DNA of 64,000 bases from Sphingopyxis chilensis (lineage in GTDB: Bacteria; Pseudomonadota; Alphaproteobacteria; Sphingomonadales; Sphingomonadaceae), in assembly GCF_035930445.1 (NCBI RefSeq), contig NZ_CP142394.1, forward strand, positions 1,335,501 through 1,399,500, read 5' to 3'. The position numbers and the translations under genes are program-made. The notes beneath the pieces were generated by a model that saw nothing but the letters and a program-made list of their open reading frames with translations, made no database searches and had not been told where the DNA came from. Shown one piece after another: positions 26,181 through 35,869 of this stretch. Numbering within the stretch: position 1 is the first letter of the stretch; the number at the start of each line of letters is the position of its first letter.

Positions 26181-29096
26181 TCACTCCGCCTTGGCGAGGA
26201 TCTTGGAATCCTTGGCCGTGGCGCTCGGCACCACCGATATCCGCATCGCCTTGTCGGGCACCAGATATTGGCGGGCGAGCTCCTGGAGGCGGGCAGGCGT
26301 GACCCCCTGCACCACCTCGACCTCGGTGAGAGCGTCGTTGATTGTCTCGGGCGAGTAGGCGGCGGCCAGCATCATGCCATACCAGCCGCGGTTAGTCTTG
26401 AGCGACTGCCGGAAACGTTCGACCATCGGTTCGCGCGCGCGGTGCAGCTCGTCGTCGCCGATCGGCTTGTTGCGCAGGTCCGCCACGATGCCGTCGATCG
26501 CGTCGTAAAGGGCCGGGAGCTTCTCAGGCGCAGCGGCGGCGGAGGCGGTGAGGGTGCCATAGCCCCTATAATCCGCCGAAGATGTGATTCCGACCTGCGG
26601 CGAATAGGCGAGGGCCTCCTTTTCGCGGATGATATCATTTGCGCGCAGCTGAAACACAGCGTTCAATACGGACAATTCGCGCGAGAGTTTGCGATTCGGG
26701 CCGATAAGGTCGGTGGTCGGCCAGACGACCGAGCCGAGCGACTGATCGTTGAGTCCATTGTGCGTAAGGACGAGCGGTTCGGAGGTCGGCGTGCCGAACG
26801 AACGCTGGTCGGCGCCGGGGGCCGGCGGGTTATACGGCGGTCGCGGCGGGAGGGCGCCGAATGTCGAAGCGACGGTCTTGACCGCCTGCTCGACGTCGAG
26901 ATCGCCCGCCATGACGATATGGATGGGGCCGCTTGAGATCATGCGGCGGACGTCGTCGCGCAGCGGTTCGAGTTTCCAGTCCTTCGAAACCTCCGGCGGG
27001 GCCTTTGCAAGGCGCTGGTCGCCGCCAGCGATCATCGGCACAGCTTCGAGCGAGAAGACGCCGCTCGGGTCCGAATTGGCGAGCGCCCAGCCCATCGGCG
27101 CTGAAGCGATCGCCTTGTTGAACTCGTTGGCACGCAGCGCCGGATCGGTCATCAGCGCCGCCATATATTGCATCTGGAGCTGGAGGTCTTCGGGGCGGGT
27201 TCCGCCCGAAAGCAGGAAGCGCTGGCCGAGCGTCGCGAGGCTCGCGCCGATAAGATGCCCGTTGAGCGCGCGCGATGCCTCGTCGATGGTCATCTTGCCG
27301 AGTCCGCCCGAAACGACGGCGCCCAGCGCGGTATAGCGCGGGTCGACCCGGTCGGGCGAGAAATTGCGCTCGCCGATGCCGGTAAGAAGCCCGATCGAGA
27401 TCGAATTCTTGTTGAAATCGACTTGCTTCACCGTCAGCTTGACGCCGTTGGCGAATGTGTAGGTCGTGGCGCCCAGCAGGTCGGGTTTACCAACGCTCAC
27501 GACGGTGCCGGCTTTGCCGAAATCGCTATAGGCCCAGCTCTTTGCCTGTTGCGCCTTGGGCGGCGCGACCGCGAGCCGGACGGAGCTGTCATAGGCTGCG
27601 CGTAGCGTTCCGTTGCCGCCCTCGATGGGGCTGGACGAAAGCAGCGACACGATCGGCCCCTGCCCCGTGAACATAGTCTTTGCGATGGCATTGACCTTTT
27701 CCAGCGTCAGGCCTTCGACCGCAGCGTTGAAGATGTCGAGCGACGTGGCGGGTGCGGCGAAGACCTGCCGGTCATTCACCGCATAAACGAGCTTGCCGGC
27801 GAGCGCGACCGAATCGCGCGTGGAGGCCGATTTCACGGCATTCTCATAACGCGACCGGAACGAGGTGATCTCGCGGTCGAGCTCGTCCTGGGTGACGCCA
27901 TATTCGCCGAACTGGCGAACGGCCTGATCGATCGCCTGAAGCGCCTCCTGCCACTCGCCCGGCACGAAGCTGCTCGATACGGTTGCCATCCGCAGGCTGC
28001 GAAAGACTTCGCTTTCGGCCGCCTGAGCGGAGAGGAAGGGCGGGTCGTCCTGCCGCTCGGTTTCGGTCAGGCGCCGGTTCAGCACTGCCGCTGCCAGGCC
28101 GCGCACCGTATCGTCGCGGCGGCTCGCGAGCGTATCGGAAGCGCGCTTCGGAGGATTGGTCCAGCTGATCGACACCGACGGGGTTAGGCTGCCCTCGACA
28201 TAGACATGCGTTTGAAGTTGCTGGGGCGCGATATTTCCAAGATCGGGTTCGGGGCCGTCGGGTTCCTTCGGCTGCCAGTCGGCGAATTGCGCCTTGATCT
28301 TGGCCTCCATCGCATCGACGTCGAAATCGCCCACCGCGAAGACGGTCGTGCGCGATGGCCGATAATATTGCCGATAAAATTCGACGAAGCGGTCACGAGG
28401 CGCCGTGCCGATGATGTCCATATCACCTATGGGCATGCGCTGGGGAAGCAGCGTACCTGCGGCGAGAATCTCGAGCTGTTTGACGCCGACGATAGCGGCG
28501 GGCGAGTTACGAAGCCGCTCCTCGCCCTTGATGACGCCACGCTCCTCGTCGATCGCCCCGGGATCCATGATCGCGGCCGACGCCTGCTGGCGCAGGATAT
28601 GGAGACCAGTGTCGATCGACAGATCGTCATTCTTCGGCATGTCGAGGCGGTAAAAGGTCTGGTCGAAGGTCGTGGCGGCATTGAGATCTGCGCCGAACTT
28701 CAGGCCTAGCCGTTCGAGGCGGTGGATCAGTTCATTCTCCGGAATTTCCTCGGTACCGTTGAAGGCCATATGTTCCATGAAATGGGCGAGCCCAAGCTGG
28801 TTTTCCTTCTCCATGAGCGATCCTGCATCGACGCGGAGCCACAGCGAGGCCTTGCCGGCGGGTGTCTCGTTGCGGAGGATTGCATAGCGGAGGCCGTTCG
28901 CAAGCAGGCCATAGCGCACCGCCGGATCGGCGGGCACGTCGCTTCGCTCATGCGCCCACGGTTGCGACGGCGGGGTCGCGGTCGTCGGAGCTTCCGCCGC
29001 GGGCGAAGGCGGCGTCTGGGCCAGGGCGGGCGATGCCAACAACAGCCCGATCGCCGATACGCCGATCCGAAGCCGCGTTTGCCGGAAATTCTTCAT
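26181..29096 (-). CDS. M16 (pitrilysin-type) zinc metalloprotease, two-domain
   Basis: 971 residues with a signal peptide (ASPALAQ). The inverted zinc motif HxxEH is at residues 105-109 (HFMEH), with the downstream Glu ligand in the DEERGVIKGEERLR region. The C-terminal half is a second M16 fold without the zinc motif, as in full-length pitrilysins. It is probably a periplasmic peptidase that clears small peptides. The ATG at 29096 has GAGGGAGC upstream; a TTG directly before it is unlikely to be the start. It diverges from the FecI-type sigma gene. Confidence 0.93.
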   Translation of the reverse strand: MKNFRQTRLRIGVSAIGLLLASPALAQTPPSPAAEAPTTATPPSQPWAHERSDVPADPAVRYGLLANGLRYAILRNETPAGKASLWLRVDAGSLMEKENQLGLAHFMEHMAFNGTEEIPENELIHRLERLGLKFGADLNAATTFDQTFYRLDMPKNDDLSIDTGLHILRQQASAAIMDPGAIDEERGVIKGEERLRNSPAAIVGVKQLEILAAGTLLPQRMPIGDMDIIGTAPRDRFVEFYRQYYRPSRTTVFAVGDFDVDAMEAKIKAQFADWQPKEPDGPEPDLGNIAPQQLQTHVYVEGSLTPSVSISWTNPPKRASDTLASRRDDTVRGLAAAVLNRRLTETERQDDPPFLSAQAAESEVFRSLRMATVSSSFVPGEWQEALQAIDQAVRQFGEYGVTQDELDREITSFRSRYENAVKSASTRDSVALAGKLVYAVNDRQVFAAPATSLDIFNAAVEGLTLEKVNAIAKTMFTGQGPIVSLLSSSPIEGGNGTLRAAYDSSVRLAVAPPKAQQAKSWAYSDFGKAGTVVSVGKPDLLGATTYTFANGVKLTVKQVDFNKNSISIGLLTGIGERNFSPDRVDPRYTALGAVVSGGLGKMTIDEASRALNGHLIGASLATLGQRFLLSGGTRPEDLQLQMQYMAALMTDPALRANEFNKAIASAPMGWALANSDPSGVFSLEAVPMIAGGDQRLAKAPPEVSKDWKLEPLRDDVRRMISSGPIHIVMAGDLDVEQAVKTVASTFGALPPRPPYNPPAPGADQRSFGTPTSEPLVLTHNGLNDQSLGSVVWPTTDLIGPNRKLSRELSVLNAVFQLRANDIIREKEALAYSPQVGITSSADYRGYGTLTASAAAAPEKLPALYDAIDGIVADLRNKPIGDDELHRAREPMVERFRQSLKTNRGWYGMMLAAAYSPETINDALTEVEVVQGVTPARLQELARQYLVPDKAMRISVVPSATAKDSKILAKAE

Positions 29097-29339
29097 CAAT
29101 ATGCTCCCTCGAGGTCAGGCCGAAGATCATTGCCCCCCGGGCGCGCCGATTTGCCGGTGCCGGGAGATACATTGCCTGGACGCCAAGACGCACGCCGGCC
29201 GAAAATCCCCACCGCTTCCCTGGAAAATTTATTTCCCGCGACGGGAAAGGCCGTCTTCCAAGCCGGGTTGACGCGCGGGCGAATTGCGACATCATAATGA
29301 CAATCAGTGCATCGGGGTGGGACACGGATCGGCTTGGCA

Positions 29340-29855
29340 ATGGTGCAGGCGCGCGAATCTTTGGCTTTCGACAGCTTGCATCGCGACTTTCGCGAGCCGC
29401 TTTTGCGCTTTTTTGCCAGGCGCTTGCCGGGCGATGCAGCAGCCGAGGACATGGTGCAGCAGGTTTTCGAGCGGCTCGTGCAGCGCGGCGGATTCGATTC
29501 GATCGAAAATGCGAAGGGCTATGTCTACCGGGTGGCCGAGAATGTTTTCGCCGATCACATGCGCCGTGCCGCCGTGCGGCGCAGTCATGCGCATGATCAA
29601 TTTGACGAATCGCTTCACGCAGGTGTGGATTTTTCGCCCGAGCACGTCTTGGCAAAGAAGGAGCGCCTCGCGCGCGCCATGGAAATACTTCAGGCGTTGC
29701 CTGATCGAACCAGGATCATATTCGTGCTGAGACGTGTCGAGGGTTGGAAATATCAGGAGATTGCAGAGCGGTACGGTATTTCGGTAAGTGCGGTTGAGAA
29801 ACATGTCGAGCGCGCCGCCGAGCAGCTTGCAAGACGCATGGGTGAGGAAGCATGA
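29340..29855 (+). CDS. ECF RNA polymerase sigma factor, FecI-like
   Basis: 171 residues from the ATG at 29340 (GTG at 29307 also possible). Sigma-70 region 2 is visible in DSLHRDFREPLLRFFARRL, AAAEDMVQQVFERL and AKGYVYRVAENVFADHMRR, and region 4 in LQALPDRTRIIFVLRRVEGWKYQEIAERYGISVSAVEKHVERA. The size, lack of extensions, and a FecR gene overlapping by ATGA with a signalling TonB receptor next show this is a FecI-type sigma that activates the receptor operon. Confidence 0.93.
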   Translation: MVQARESLAFDSLHRDFREPLLRFFARRLPGDAAAEDMVQQVFERLVQRGGFDSIENAKGYVYRVAENVFADHMRRAAVRRSHAHDQFDESLHAGVDFSPEHVLAKKERLARAMEILQALPDRTRIIFVLRRVEGWKYQEIAERYGISVSAVEKHVERAAEQLARRMGEEA

Positions 29856-30946
29856 CGCTGAAGCTCGTATCGGGCGGCGCACCGGCGCCGGAGAAAGGGG
29901 CGGCCGCTTGGGCGGTGCGGCTCGATCGCGGCGAGCTTGACGATGCCGAAACCAAGGCCTTCGAGCATTGGCTCGGCGAACCGGGTAATCCCGAAGCCTA
30001 TGCCGAAGCGGCCGCTGCGATGCATGTCTTCAATGGGCTCGATCTCGATCTTCCCGAACTCGCAGCGCTTCGGGAGGAAGCGCTTGGCGACGCGGCACTC
30101 GCGAAAACAAAGGTGCCGTCCGCCCGTCCGCCCGTTATGCGCCGTTGGATGCCATGGGCCGGCAGCGCGCTCGCCGCATCGATCGTCGCGGCATTGCTGC
30201 TTGTCGGGCAGCCGGCGCCACAGAATGGGCAGCCTGGCGGCGAAGCCCTTATTGCCGAAAATGGAGCCAGCCCTTCGGTGCGGGTCGCGGGCGATGGTTA
30301 CCGGACCGGGATCGGCGAGCAGCGAACGTTTGAGCTTGCCGACGGGTCGAAAGTGACGCTCAATACCGCGACCGAAATATCGGTCGATTATCGCGCGGGC
30401 GAACGGATCGTCCGGCTTGTGCGCGGGCAGGCGCTCTTTGATGTCGCGCATGCGGCGAATCGGCCGTTCTCGGTCATCGTCGCCGGACGCAAAGTAACCG
30501 CGCTCGGCACGATATTCGAGGTACGGCTCGACAAGGACCGGCTGAAGGTCACGTTGCTTCAGGGCAAGGTGCGTATCGACGAGGATCGGGTGGAGCAGGC
30601 AGGGGTGGAGCCGCCGGCGCTTGCGGTTCTCGTGCCCGGGCAACAATTTGTAGCAACGGGCGCACTCCCACCCGTCGTCGGGAGCGTCGATGCCGCAAAG
30701 CAGACGCTCTGGCGCCGTTCGCTCGTCGAATTCGACAACGAGACGGTCGGCGCTGCGGTTGCCGAACTCAATCGCTATTCGGCGACCCAGATCGTGGTGG
30801 CCGACAGCCGGGTCGCCGCAATGCGCATGAGCGGTATCGTGAAGACGGGCGATGCGGGCGAGTTCACGACGCTCGTCGGCGCGATGCTGCCTGTCGCCTC
30901 GCGAAAAAATGCGCGCGGGGACATCGAGCTTTACTACGCGCCCTAA
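29852..30946 (+). CDS. FecR-family anti-sigma/sigma regulator
   Basis: 364 residues. The cytoplasmic N-terminus has the DUF4880 pattern (AAAWAVRLDRGELDDAETKAFEHWLGEPGNPEAY), a single transmembrane segment lies near residue 100 (AGSALAASIVAALLLVG), and the periplasmic part has the FecR fold (RTFELADGSKVTLNTATEISVDY, GQALFDVAH, VIVAGRKVTALGTIFEVRL) and a C-terminal STN-like domain. It relays ligand occupancy of the receptor to the sigma factor, which it overlaps by four bases. Confidence 0.94.
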   Translation: MTLKLVSGGAPAPEKGAAAWAVRLDRGELDDAETKAFEHWLGEPGNPEAYAEAAAAMHVFNGLDLDLPELAALREEALGDAALAKTKVPSARPPVMRRWMPWAGSALAASIVAALLLVGQPAPQNGQPGGEALIAENGASPSVRVAGDGYRTGIGEQRTFELADGSKVTLNTATEISVDYRAGERIVRLVRGQALFDVAHAANRPFSVIVAGRKVTALGTIFEVRLDKDRLKVTLLQGKVRIDEDRVEQAGVEPPALAVLVPGQQFVATGALPPVVGSVDAAKQTLWRRSLVEFDNETVGAAVAELNRYSATQIVVADSRVAAMRMSGIVKTGDAGEFTTLVGAMLPVASRKNARGDIELYYAP

Positions 30947-31121
30947 GTCACGGTTATAAAATTCAACTCTCGGCTAGCGATCCAGCGATGCCGGGCTGCT
31001 TGCTGCGCGCTTTCTCCTTTTTGTTACATTTTTCCGCATCTCATATGTGGATTTTGTTTCGTGCTGCGTCTTGGGGGCGGGGATCGGGTTTTTCCCGCCT
31101 CGGGAAATCAAGGGGGACATG

Positions 31122-34100
31122 ATGGCTGCAGTTCGGAAGACGATTCGCGTGTTGAGATGCCTGCTCGCGGCGAGCGCCGCGCCGCTGGCGATTGCGCCTT
31201 TTGCGGTGGCGGCCGCACAAGAGGCGCAGGGTGCTCCCGTCGATATCCGCATTTCCTCCGGCAGCCTTTCCTCCGCCTTGATGGCGCTTGGCCGCGAAGC
31301 GAAGGTCCAGATCGTCTTTACGCCCGACAGCGTCGAAGGCCGAAAGAGCAAGGGCGTCCGCGGCCGCATGACGGTCGATGCGGCGCTGACGCGCCTGCTC
31401 GCAGGCAGCGGGCTCAGCTTTCGCAAGGTGAACGGCGGATCCTATGTCGTCTCCGGGCCGAGCAAGGAAAGTTACGAGAAGGCCAGGCGGCTCTCCTCCG
31501 ATATCGGTGCCGGCAACGGCTATGTGAACGGCCAGCAGAATATCCCGGAAATTCTGGTGCTCGGCAAGCGCAGCTGGTCGCTCAATACCGACATCCCGCG
31601 CAGCAAGGATGAGGCGCAGCCCTATACGGTTTTCACGCGCGAGGAAATCAAGCGCTCGGGGGCGCCCGACCTCGACACATTCTTTCGCGACTTTCTCGGC
31701 GCCAATACCAGCGTCTCGACTGCAGGACAGCGCAACTCCCGCGATTCGCAGATCGACCTGCGCGGCCTCGGTCTTGATGGAACATTGATCCTCGTCGACG
31801 GCCGCCGGATTGCCGATCCCAATGTTGGCCCCGGCGGTCTGAAGAGCGGAGCCTTTCTTCAGTCGTCGATCATGGGAATCCCGCTCGAACAGATCGAACG
31901 CGTCGAAGTGCTCGCCTCGTCGGCGGCTGGTCAATATGGGAGCAATGCGGTCGGCGGGGTCATCAACATCATCCTGCGCCGCGATTTTCGCGGGCTCGAA
32001 CTCACCGGATATCTCGGCGGTACGGCCGATGGACATGCCATCGAACGGCGTCTGAGCGGTAACGTCACCTTCCCCTTGCTTGGGGACAAATTTTCCGTAT
32101 CCGCGAGTGCGAGCTGGAGCAAATCCGACCCGCTCCTCGCGGGGGATCGGCCGTTCGTCCAGAGCCGGGCCGACTATATCCTCGGCAACAACCCGACCTA
32201 TTTTCAGACCCCCTTCGCTACGAACAGCTTCATCGCCTCCACGTCGCCGAATATCTTTACAACGGGCAACGCAAATCTGACCTTGAAGCCGCAATTTGCG
32301 GTGAACGGCGTCACTGCGCTCAATTCGCGCTTCACCTATATCCCCGTTGGGTTCGAGGGGCGTTCGGCCGTCGGTAACACGGCCTTGGGGTCCGCGCTTC
32401 TTGCCAATGCCGGGCAACAGAACACCGAGCCGGGACCGGGCGCCACCGAGGGGCTCGTCTTCGGTGACCGGTTCCCGCTGAGTATCGGCAACGAGCGCCA
32501 GAACCTGTCGCTGTCGACGCGGGGTGATATTACCGACTGGCTCGCCGTCTACGCATCGGGTTCCTATTCGCGCTATCAAGTCAGTTCGCTGGTAAGTTCG
32601 CTTCCTTCCTCGGTCACGCTCCCGGGAACGTCGCCGCTCAATCCGTTCGTCCAGTCGGTCGTGGTGCAATTCCCCAGCGAATTCTATACGACCAGCAAGT
32701 CGGTGATGAGCAACAAGCAGGCACTCGGTGGCCTTATCGTCAAATTGCCATATCACTGGCAGGGCAATTTCGATTTCAGCAGGAATTGGGGCAAATCGGC
32801 TTCGGCGGGCGGGAAGCAACTCTCGCAGGCCTACACGAGCGCGCTGACGACCGGACAAGTCGATGTCTTATTCGATACGCTTGCCTTCCCCTTGCAACCC
32901 GAATTCGATTCCGAGGGGCATAGCAGGGGTCTGGCTCCGTCGAGATCGACCGCGACGACCTATACGGCCAAATTTGCGGGCCCACTCGGCTTCGCCCGGC
33001 TGCCCGGCGGTCTGCCGGTGGCCACTATCGTGGGCGAAATGCGCAGGCAAGCGTTCGGCGACAGCATTCTTGTCGCTGATTCGCCCGGCACTTCGAGCAT
33101 CAGCTATTCGCCGAAACGGAACCTCTCGACGCAGAGCGTCTTCGGGGAACTCGTGCTGCCCGTCATTGGCGCCGACAACAAGGTCCCGCTCATTCACGAC
33201 TTCGAGCTACGTCTCGCGGGCCGCTATGACGATTATAAGGGCGTCGGCACGAACGCCAGCTATGTCTGTCTCAACAATGTTCCAGGGTATCTCACGCCTG
33301 AACAGATCGCCGAAGCCTGCCCGCCGGCCGGCACGACGATCCCCTTCATTACGACGCGCAGCAATTCGATCAATCCCGTCGTCGCCGCCAAGTGGTCGGT
33401 TACGCCCGATATCGCCTTCCGTGGCAGCTATTCGACCGGCTATACCCCGCCCTATCTGTCGGCGCTGGTCGAGGATCCCGACAGGCCTATTCTCGGCCTA
33501 GCGAACTTTCTTCAGACAACCGTGCGCGATCCGCTGCGTGGCAACGAACGGATCGGACGAGACTTTTCGGGGGGGCTCGGCCTTTTGACGGCCATTGACG
33601 GGGCAACGGGGGGCAACCCCAATGTCGATCCCCAGAAGTCGAAAAGCTGGTCGTTCGGCACGCTTCTGACCCCGCGCTTTGTTCCCGGATTGACGCTGCG
33701 CGTCGACTGGACGCGGATTACGATCCGCAACGCCTATTTCGATCCGCGGGCCCTGCTCGTTGCGAATACGGTGGAGCAGCAGCAGGCGTTCGAGGATTTT
33801 CTCGCGGCGCACCCCGAACGCTTCACACGCGAAGCGCCCGCGGCGGGTGACCCTTTCAGCGTCGGGAAGATCGTCTTTATCGATGCGACACAGACCAATC
33901 TGTCCTATTTTCGCAGTGAAGCGATCGATTTCTCCGGGGACTATAGAACGGCGATCGGCGAAGGCACATTCAGCCTGACCGGCAATGCAACGCTCCTGCT
34001 CGACATCAAGCGCCAGCTGACGGCCTCCTCGCCGATGCTCGACCGCGATGGCGTAGTCACGGTTCAGGATGCCGGCGGCATCGGCAACAGCCTGCGCTTT

Positions 34101-34430
34101 CGGGGAACGCTCACGGCGAACTATGCCACCGAGAAATGGAGCGTTGGCGCGCGGGCCAGGCATTTCAGCGGCTATTATCTGTTCTATAAGAATCTGGCGA
34201 CCGGAGAGTATCCGGTGAACGTGAATCAAGGCTCCAACCGCATTCCCGGAGCTACTTTTATCGATCTGTTCGGTAGCTTCCAGCTGCCGACGAGAACCGA
34301 AGTGCGCGCGGGCATCAACAATCTCTTCAACAAAAAGCCGCCGATCGATGTGACCCGTCCGACGGGTTATGCGCCCTATGGCGATCCGCGGCTGCGCAGC
34401 TTTTTCGTGAGCCTGACTCAGCGCTTCTGA
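31122..34430 (+). CDS. TonB-dependent transducer receptor with N-terminal STN signalling domain
   Basis: About 1102 residues. After a signal region, the STN domain is seen at about residues 35-105 (VDIRISSGSLSSALMALGREAKVQIVFTP, then MTVDAALTRLLAGSGLSF), followed by the plug (RIADPNVGPGGLKSG, IEQIERVEVLASSAAGQYGSNAVGGVINIIL when read in segments) and a long barrel ending in SLTQRF. The STN domain shows it signals to the FecR protein encoded upstream. Ligand is unknown; such long receptors in sphingomonads often import large organic substrates. ATG at 31122 follows AGGGGG; ATG at 31119 is adjacent. Confidence 0.93.
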   Translation: MAAVRKTIRVLRCLLAASAAPLAIAPFAVAAAQEAQGAPVDIRISSGSLSSALMALGREAKVQIVFTPDSVEGRKSKGVRGRMTVDAALTRLLAGSGLSFRKVNGGSYVVSGPSKESYEKARRLSSDIGAGNGYVNGQQNIPEILVLGKRSWSLNTDIPRSKDEAQPYTVFTREEIKRSGAPDLDTFFRDFLGANTSVSTAGQRNSRDSQIDLRGLGLDGTLILVDGRRIADPNVGPGGLKSGAFLQSSIMGIPLEQIERVEVLASSAAGQYGSNAVGGVINIILRRDFRGLELTGYLGGTADGHAIERRLSGNVTFPLLGDKFSVSASASWSKSDPLLAGDRPFVQSRADYILGNNPTYFQTPFATNSFIASTSPNIFTTGNANLTLKPQFAVNGVTALNSRFTYIPVGFEGRSAVGNTALGSALLANAGQQNTEPGPGATEGLVFGDRFPLSIGNERQNLSLSTRGDITDWLAVYASGSYSRYQVSSLVSSLPSSVTLPGTSPLNPFVQSVVVQFPSEFYTTSKSVMSNKQALGGLIVKLPYHWQGNFDFSRNWGKSASAGGKQLSQAYTSALTTGQVDVLFDTLAFPLQPEFDSEGHSRGLAPSRSTATTYTAKFAGPLGFARLPGGLPVATIVGEMRRQAFGDSILVADSPGTSSISYSPKRNLSTQSVFGELVLPVIGADNKVPLIHDFELRLAGRYDDYKGVGTNASYVCLNNVPGYLTPEQIAEACPPAGTTIPFITTRSNSINPVVAAKWSVTPDIAFRGSYSTGYTPPYLSALVEDPDRPILGLANFLQTTVRDPLRGNERIGRDFSGGLGLLTAIDGATGGNPNVDPQKSKSWSFGTLLTPRFVPGLTLRVDWTRITIRNAYFDPRALLVANTVEQQQAFEDFLAAHPERFTREAPAAGDPFSVGKIVFIDATQTNLSYFRSEAIDFSGDYRTAIGEGTFSLTGNATLLLDIKRQLTASSPMLDRDGVVTVQDAGGIGNSLRFRGTLTANYATEKWSVGARARHFSGYYLFYKNLATGEYPVNVNQGSNRIPGATFIDLFGSFQLPTRTEVRAGINNLFNKKPPIDVTRPTGYAPYGDPRLRSFFVSLTQRF

Positions 34431-34439
34431 CCCCGGTGG

Positions 34440-34464
34440 GCCCGGCGGCCTTGCTCCGCCGGGC
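34440..34464 (+). terminator. Hairpin after the TonB transducer receptor
   Basis: GCCCGGCGG and CCGCCGGGC form a perfect 9-bp stem over a 7-base loop, 10 bases after the stop codon. No clear T-run follows. Confidence 0.5.
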
Positions 34465-34589
34465 GCTCCCGGGCGGTGGGGGCGGGCTGGTCTCCGTCTG
34501 GCCTGCCTCCACCGTGCATCATGCCTCACCGCGATTCTTGTCTAATGAATTTCCGCATCGAGCGGTAGGACTGACCGGGGATTTGCTTC

Positions 34590-34956
34590 CACGCAGATCC
34601 TCGAAGGCATCGCAGGGCAGGTGATGGACCTCGACGGGCAGGGAAGCATCATCTCCGAAGAAGCGGTCGCCGATCTCATTGCTCGGGCGAACTGCGCCGG
34701 CATCTTTCCGACGTCGCGGATTTCCACATGCCAAGCGACCGCCGGCGTGGTGGGTTCGATTTCACGATAAGGCGTTTCTGGATCGCATCGACCCGCATGC
34801 GGAAACACCGGCGCTGCCGTTCGCGCAGTCCACATTTTTCGCAAGCCCGCCATCTCGCCATCTCGGCAGCTGGGGTTGCGACCAGGCTTTGCGAGCATAG
34901 ACCAACGAAAGACCGACAAGGCGCACGCCTACCTTCGCGAAACGGCGGGCTTTTGA
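34590..34956 (+). pseudogene. Decayed 3' fragment of a MocR-type regulator gene
   Basis: The stretch reads ILEGIAGQVMDLDGQGSIIS and SEEAVADLIA in one frame, closely matching the intact MocR at 25720-25810 (VVDGIAGQVMNLDRQGNIIS). It then jumps, with about 70 bases missing, to a part matching the last 240 bases of that gene (cgcatctttccgacgtcgcg; ttcgcgcagtccacattttt; gcgaccaggctttgcgagca). Frame changes, an internal stop and the absence of the HTH and most of the PLP domain show it is dead. It probably came from a paralogue of the MocR gene 9 kb upstream rather than a recent copy, because divergence is substantial. Confidence 0.8.
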
Positions 34957-35348
34957 CACGCTATACGACGGTTGTTCACATCTGACATGTCGCGCATTGC
35001 TTTTGAAGCGCGCTATTATGTCGGCCCGCGCTCGCCTCAGGCAGGGATTCTGCTGCTCCTGAATAAAAACGACCGCAGACGACGCACGGCTTTGACTGCA
35101 AGCGACGCGCCTTTTAGATTATGATCTACACCGCGCCCGCATCCATATTGTACGGCTAGGTGCAATGGCGCCGCCTGCGATCTTCGACTGGCCGCCGACC
35201 GGATGACGCACCGATCGATCGTCTCGATCCAACATCTTGGTGCCAGAAAAGGAGCGGAAGCTGAAATGAACGGGGATCTGTCGTGCGCTAGTTGGACCGT
35301 GCAAACAGCCAGTGCCGGATCGCGAGGGGTGCAGCGCGGAGTCTTGCT
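34957..35348. other. Intergenic stretch, no gene recognised
   Basis: The 392 bases between the MocR remnant and the LuxR-type gene show no open frame with family features. They should hold the promoter of the LuxR-type gene; no clear dyad was found. Confidence 0.5.
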
Positions 35349-35819
35349 GTGACGATCGAGCAACTCACCCCGAGGGAGAAAGAATGCCTTCGGCTGCTGC
35401 TGACGCCCATGCGCGCGAAGGAGGTTGCGCGGACGACCGGCCTGTCGGTCAATACGGTCAACGAGCATCTGAAATCCGCGCGGCGAAAGTTGGGAACGAG
35501 CGACAGTTGGAGCGCTGCCCAGCTGTTGCGGGCGCTCGAGAACCCCACCAAAAGTTCGGATACCAATAAATCAGGATCGCCGAGGCCATCCATCGTCACC
35601 CAAAACCACTCCACCGATACGTCGGCGTTCGAGCCGGTGGTGGTGGAGAGATCGAGTGTTCTTCCTTTCGCGAAGAAAGGCAGGCCTTGGAACGATCTCA
35701 GCTTCGGATGGCGCCTCGCATGGCCGTTTCTCCTCTTTGGCGTGATTGCCATCGGGGCAGGGGCAATCATGGCAGTCGCATCGGAGCTCTCCCAGCTGAC
35801 CATCGCCCTTACGCGCTGA
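35349..35819 (+). CDS. LuxR-type HTH protein with C-terminal membrane anchor
   Basis: 156 residues from a GTG at 35349 with GGAG 7 bases upstream. The N-terminus is a LuxR/GerE helix-turn-helix (LTPREKECLRLLLTPMRAKEVARTTGLSVNTVNEHLKSARRKLGTSD, residues about 6-55). A Ser/Thr-rich linker follows, then one predicted transmembrane helix (WPFLLFGVIAIGAGAIMAVA) near the C-terminus. There is no receiver domain. Having the DNA-binding domain first and a membrane anchor last is unusual for LuxR proteins. It is followed by a 127-residue unknown protein, a membrane protein and an AraC regulator in one direction, perhaps one operon. Confidence 0.8.
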   Translation: MTIEQLTPREKECLRLLLTPMRAKEVARTTGLSVNTVNEHLKSARRKLGTSDSWSAAQLLRALENPTKSSDTNKSGSPRPSIVTQNHSTDTSAFEPVVVERSSVLPFAKKGRPWNDLSFGWRLAWPFLLFGVIAIGAGAIMAVASELSQLTIALTR

Positions 35820-35869
35820 CATCGGACTTCAACCTAACGACGGCCTGCGTGCCGCGGGGAGTTCAAACG

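Noticed and set aside
31041..32858. 605-codon open frame on the minus strand opposite the TonB transducer receptor
   Set aside because: Antisense shadow of a gene with clear STN, plug and barrel motifs; composition is Arg/Ala/Asp-rich and non-family.
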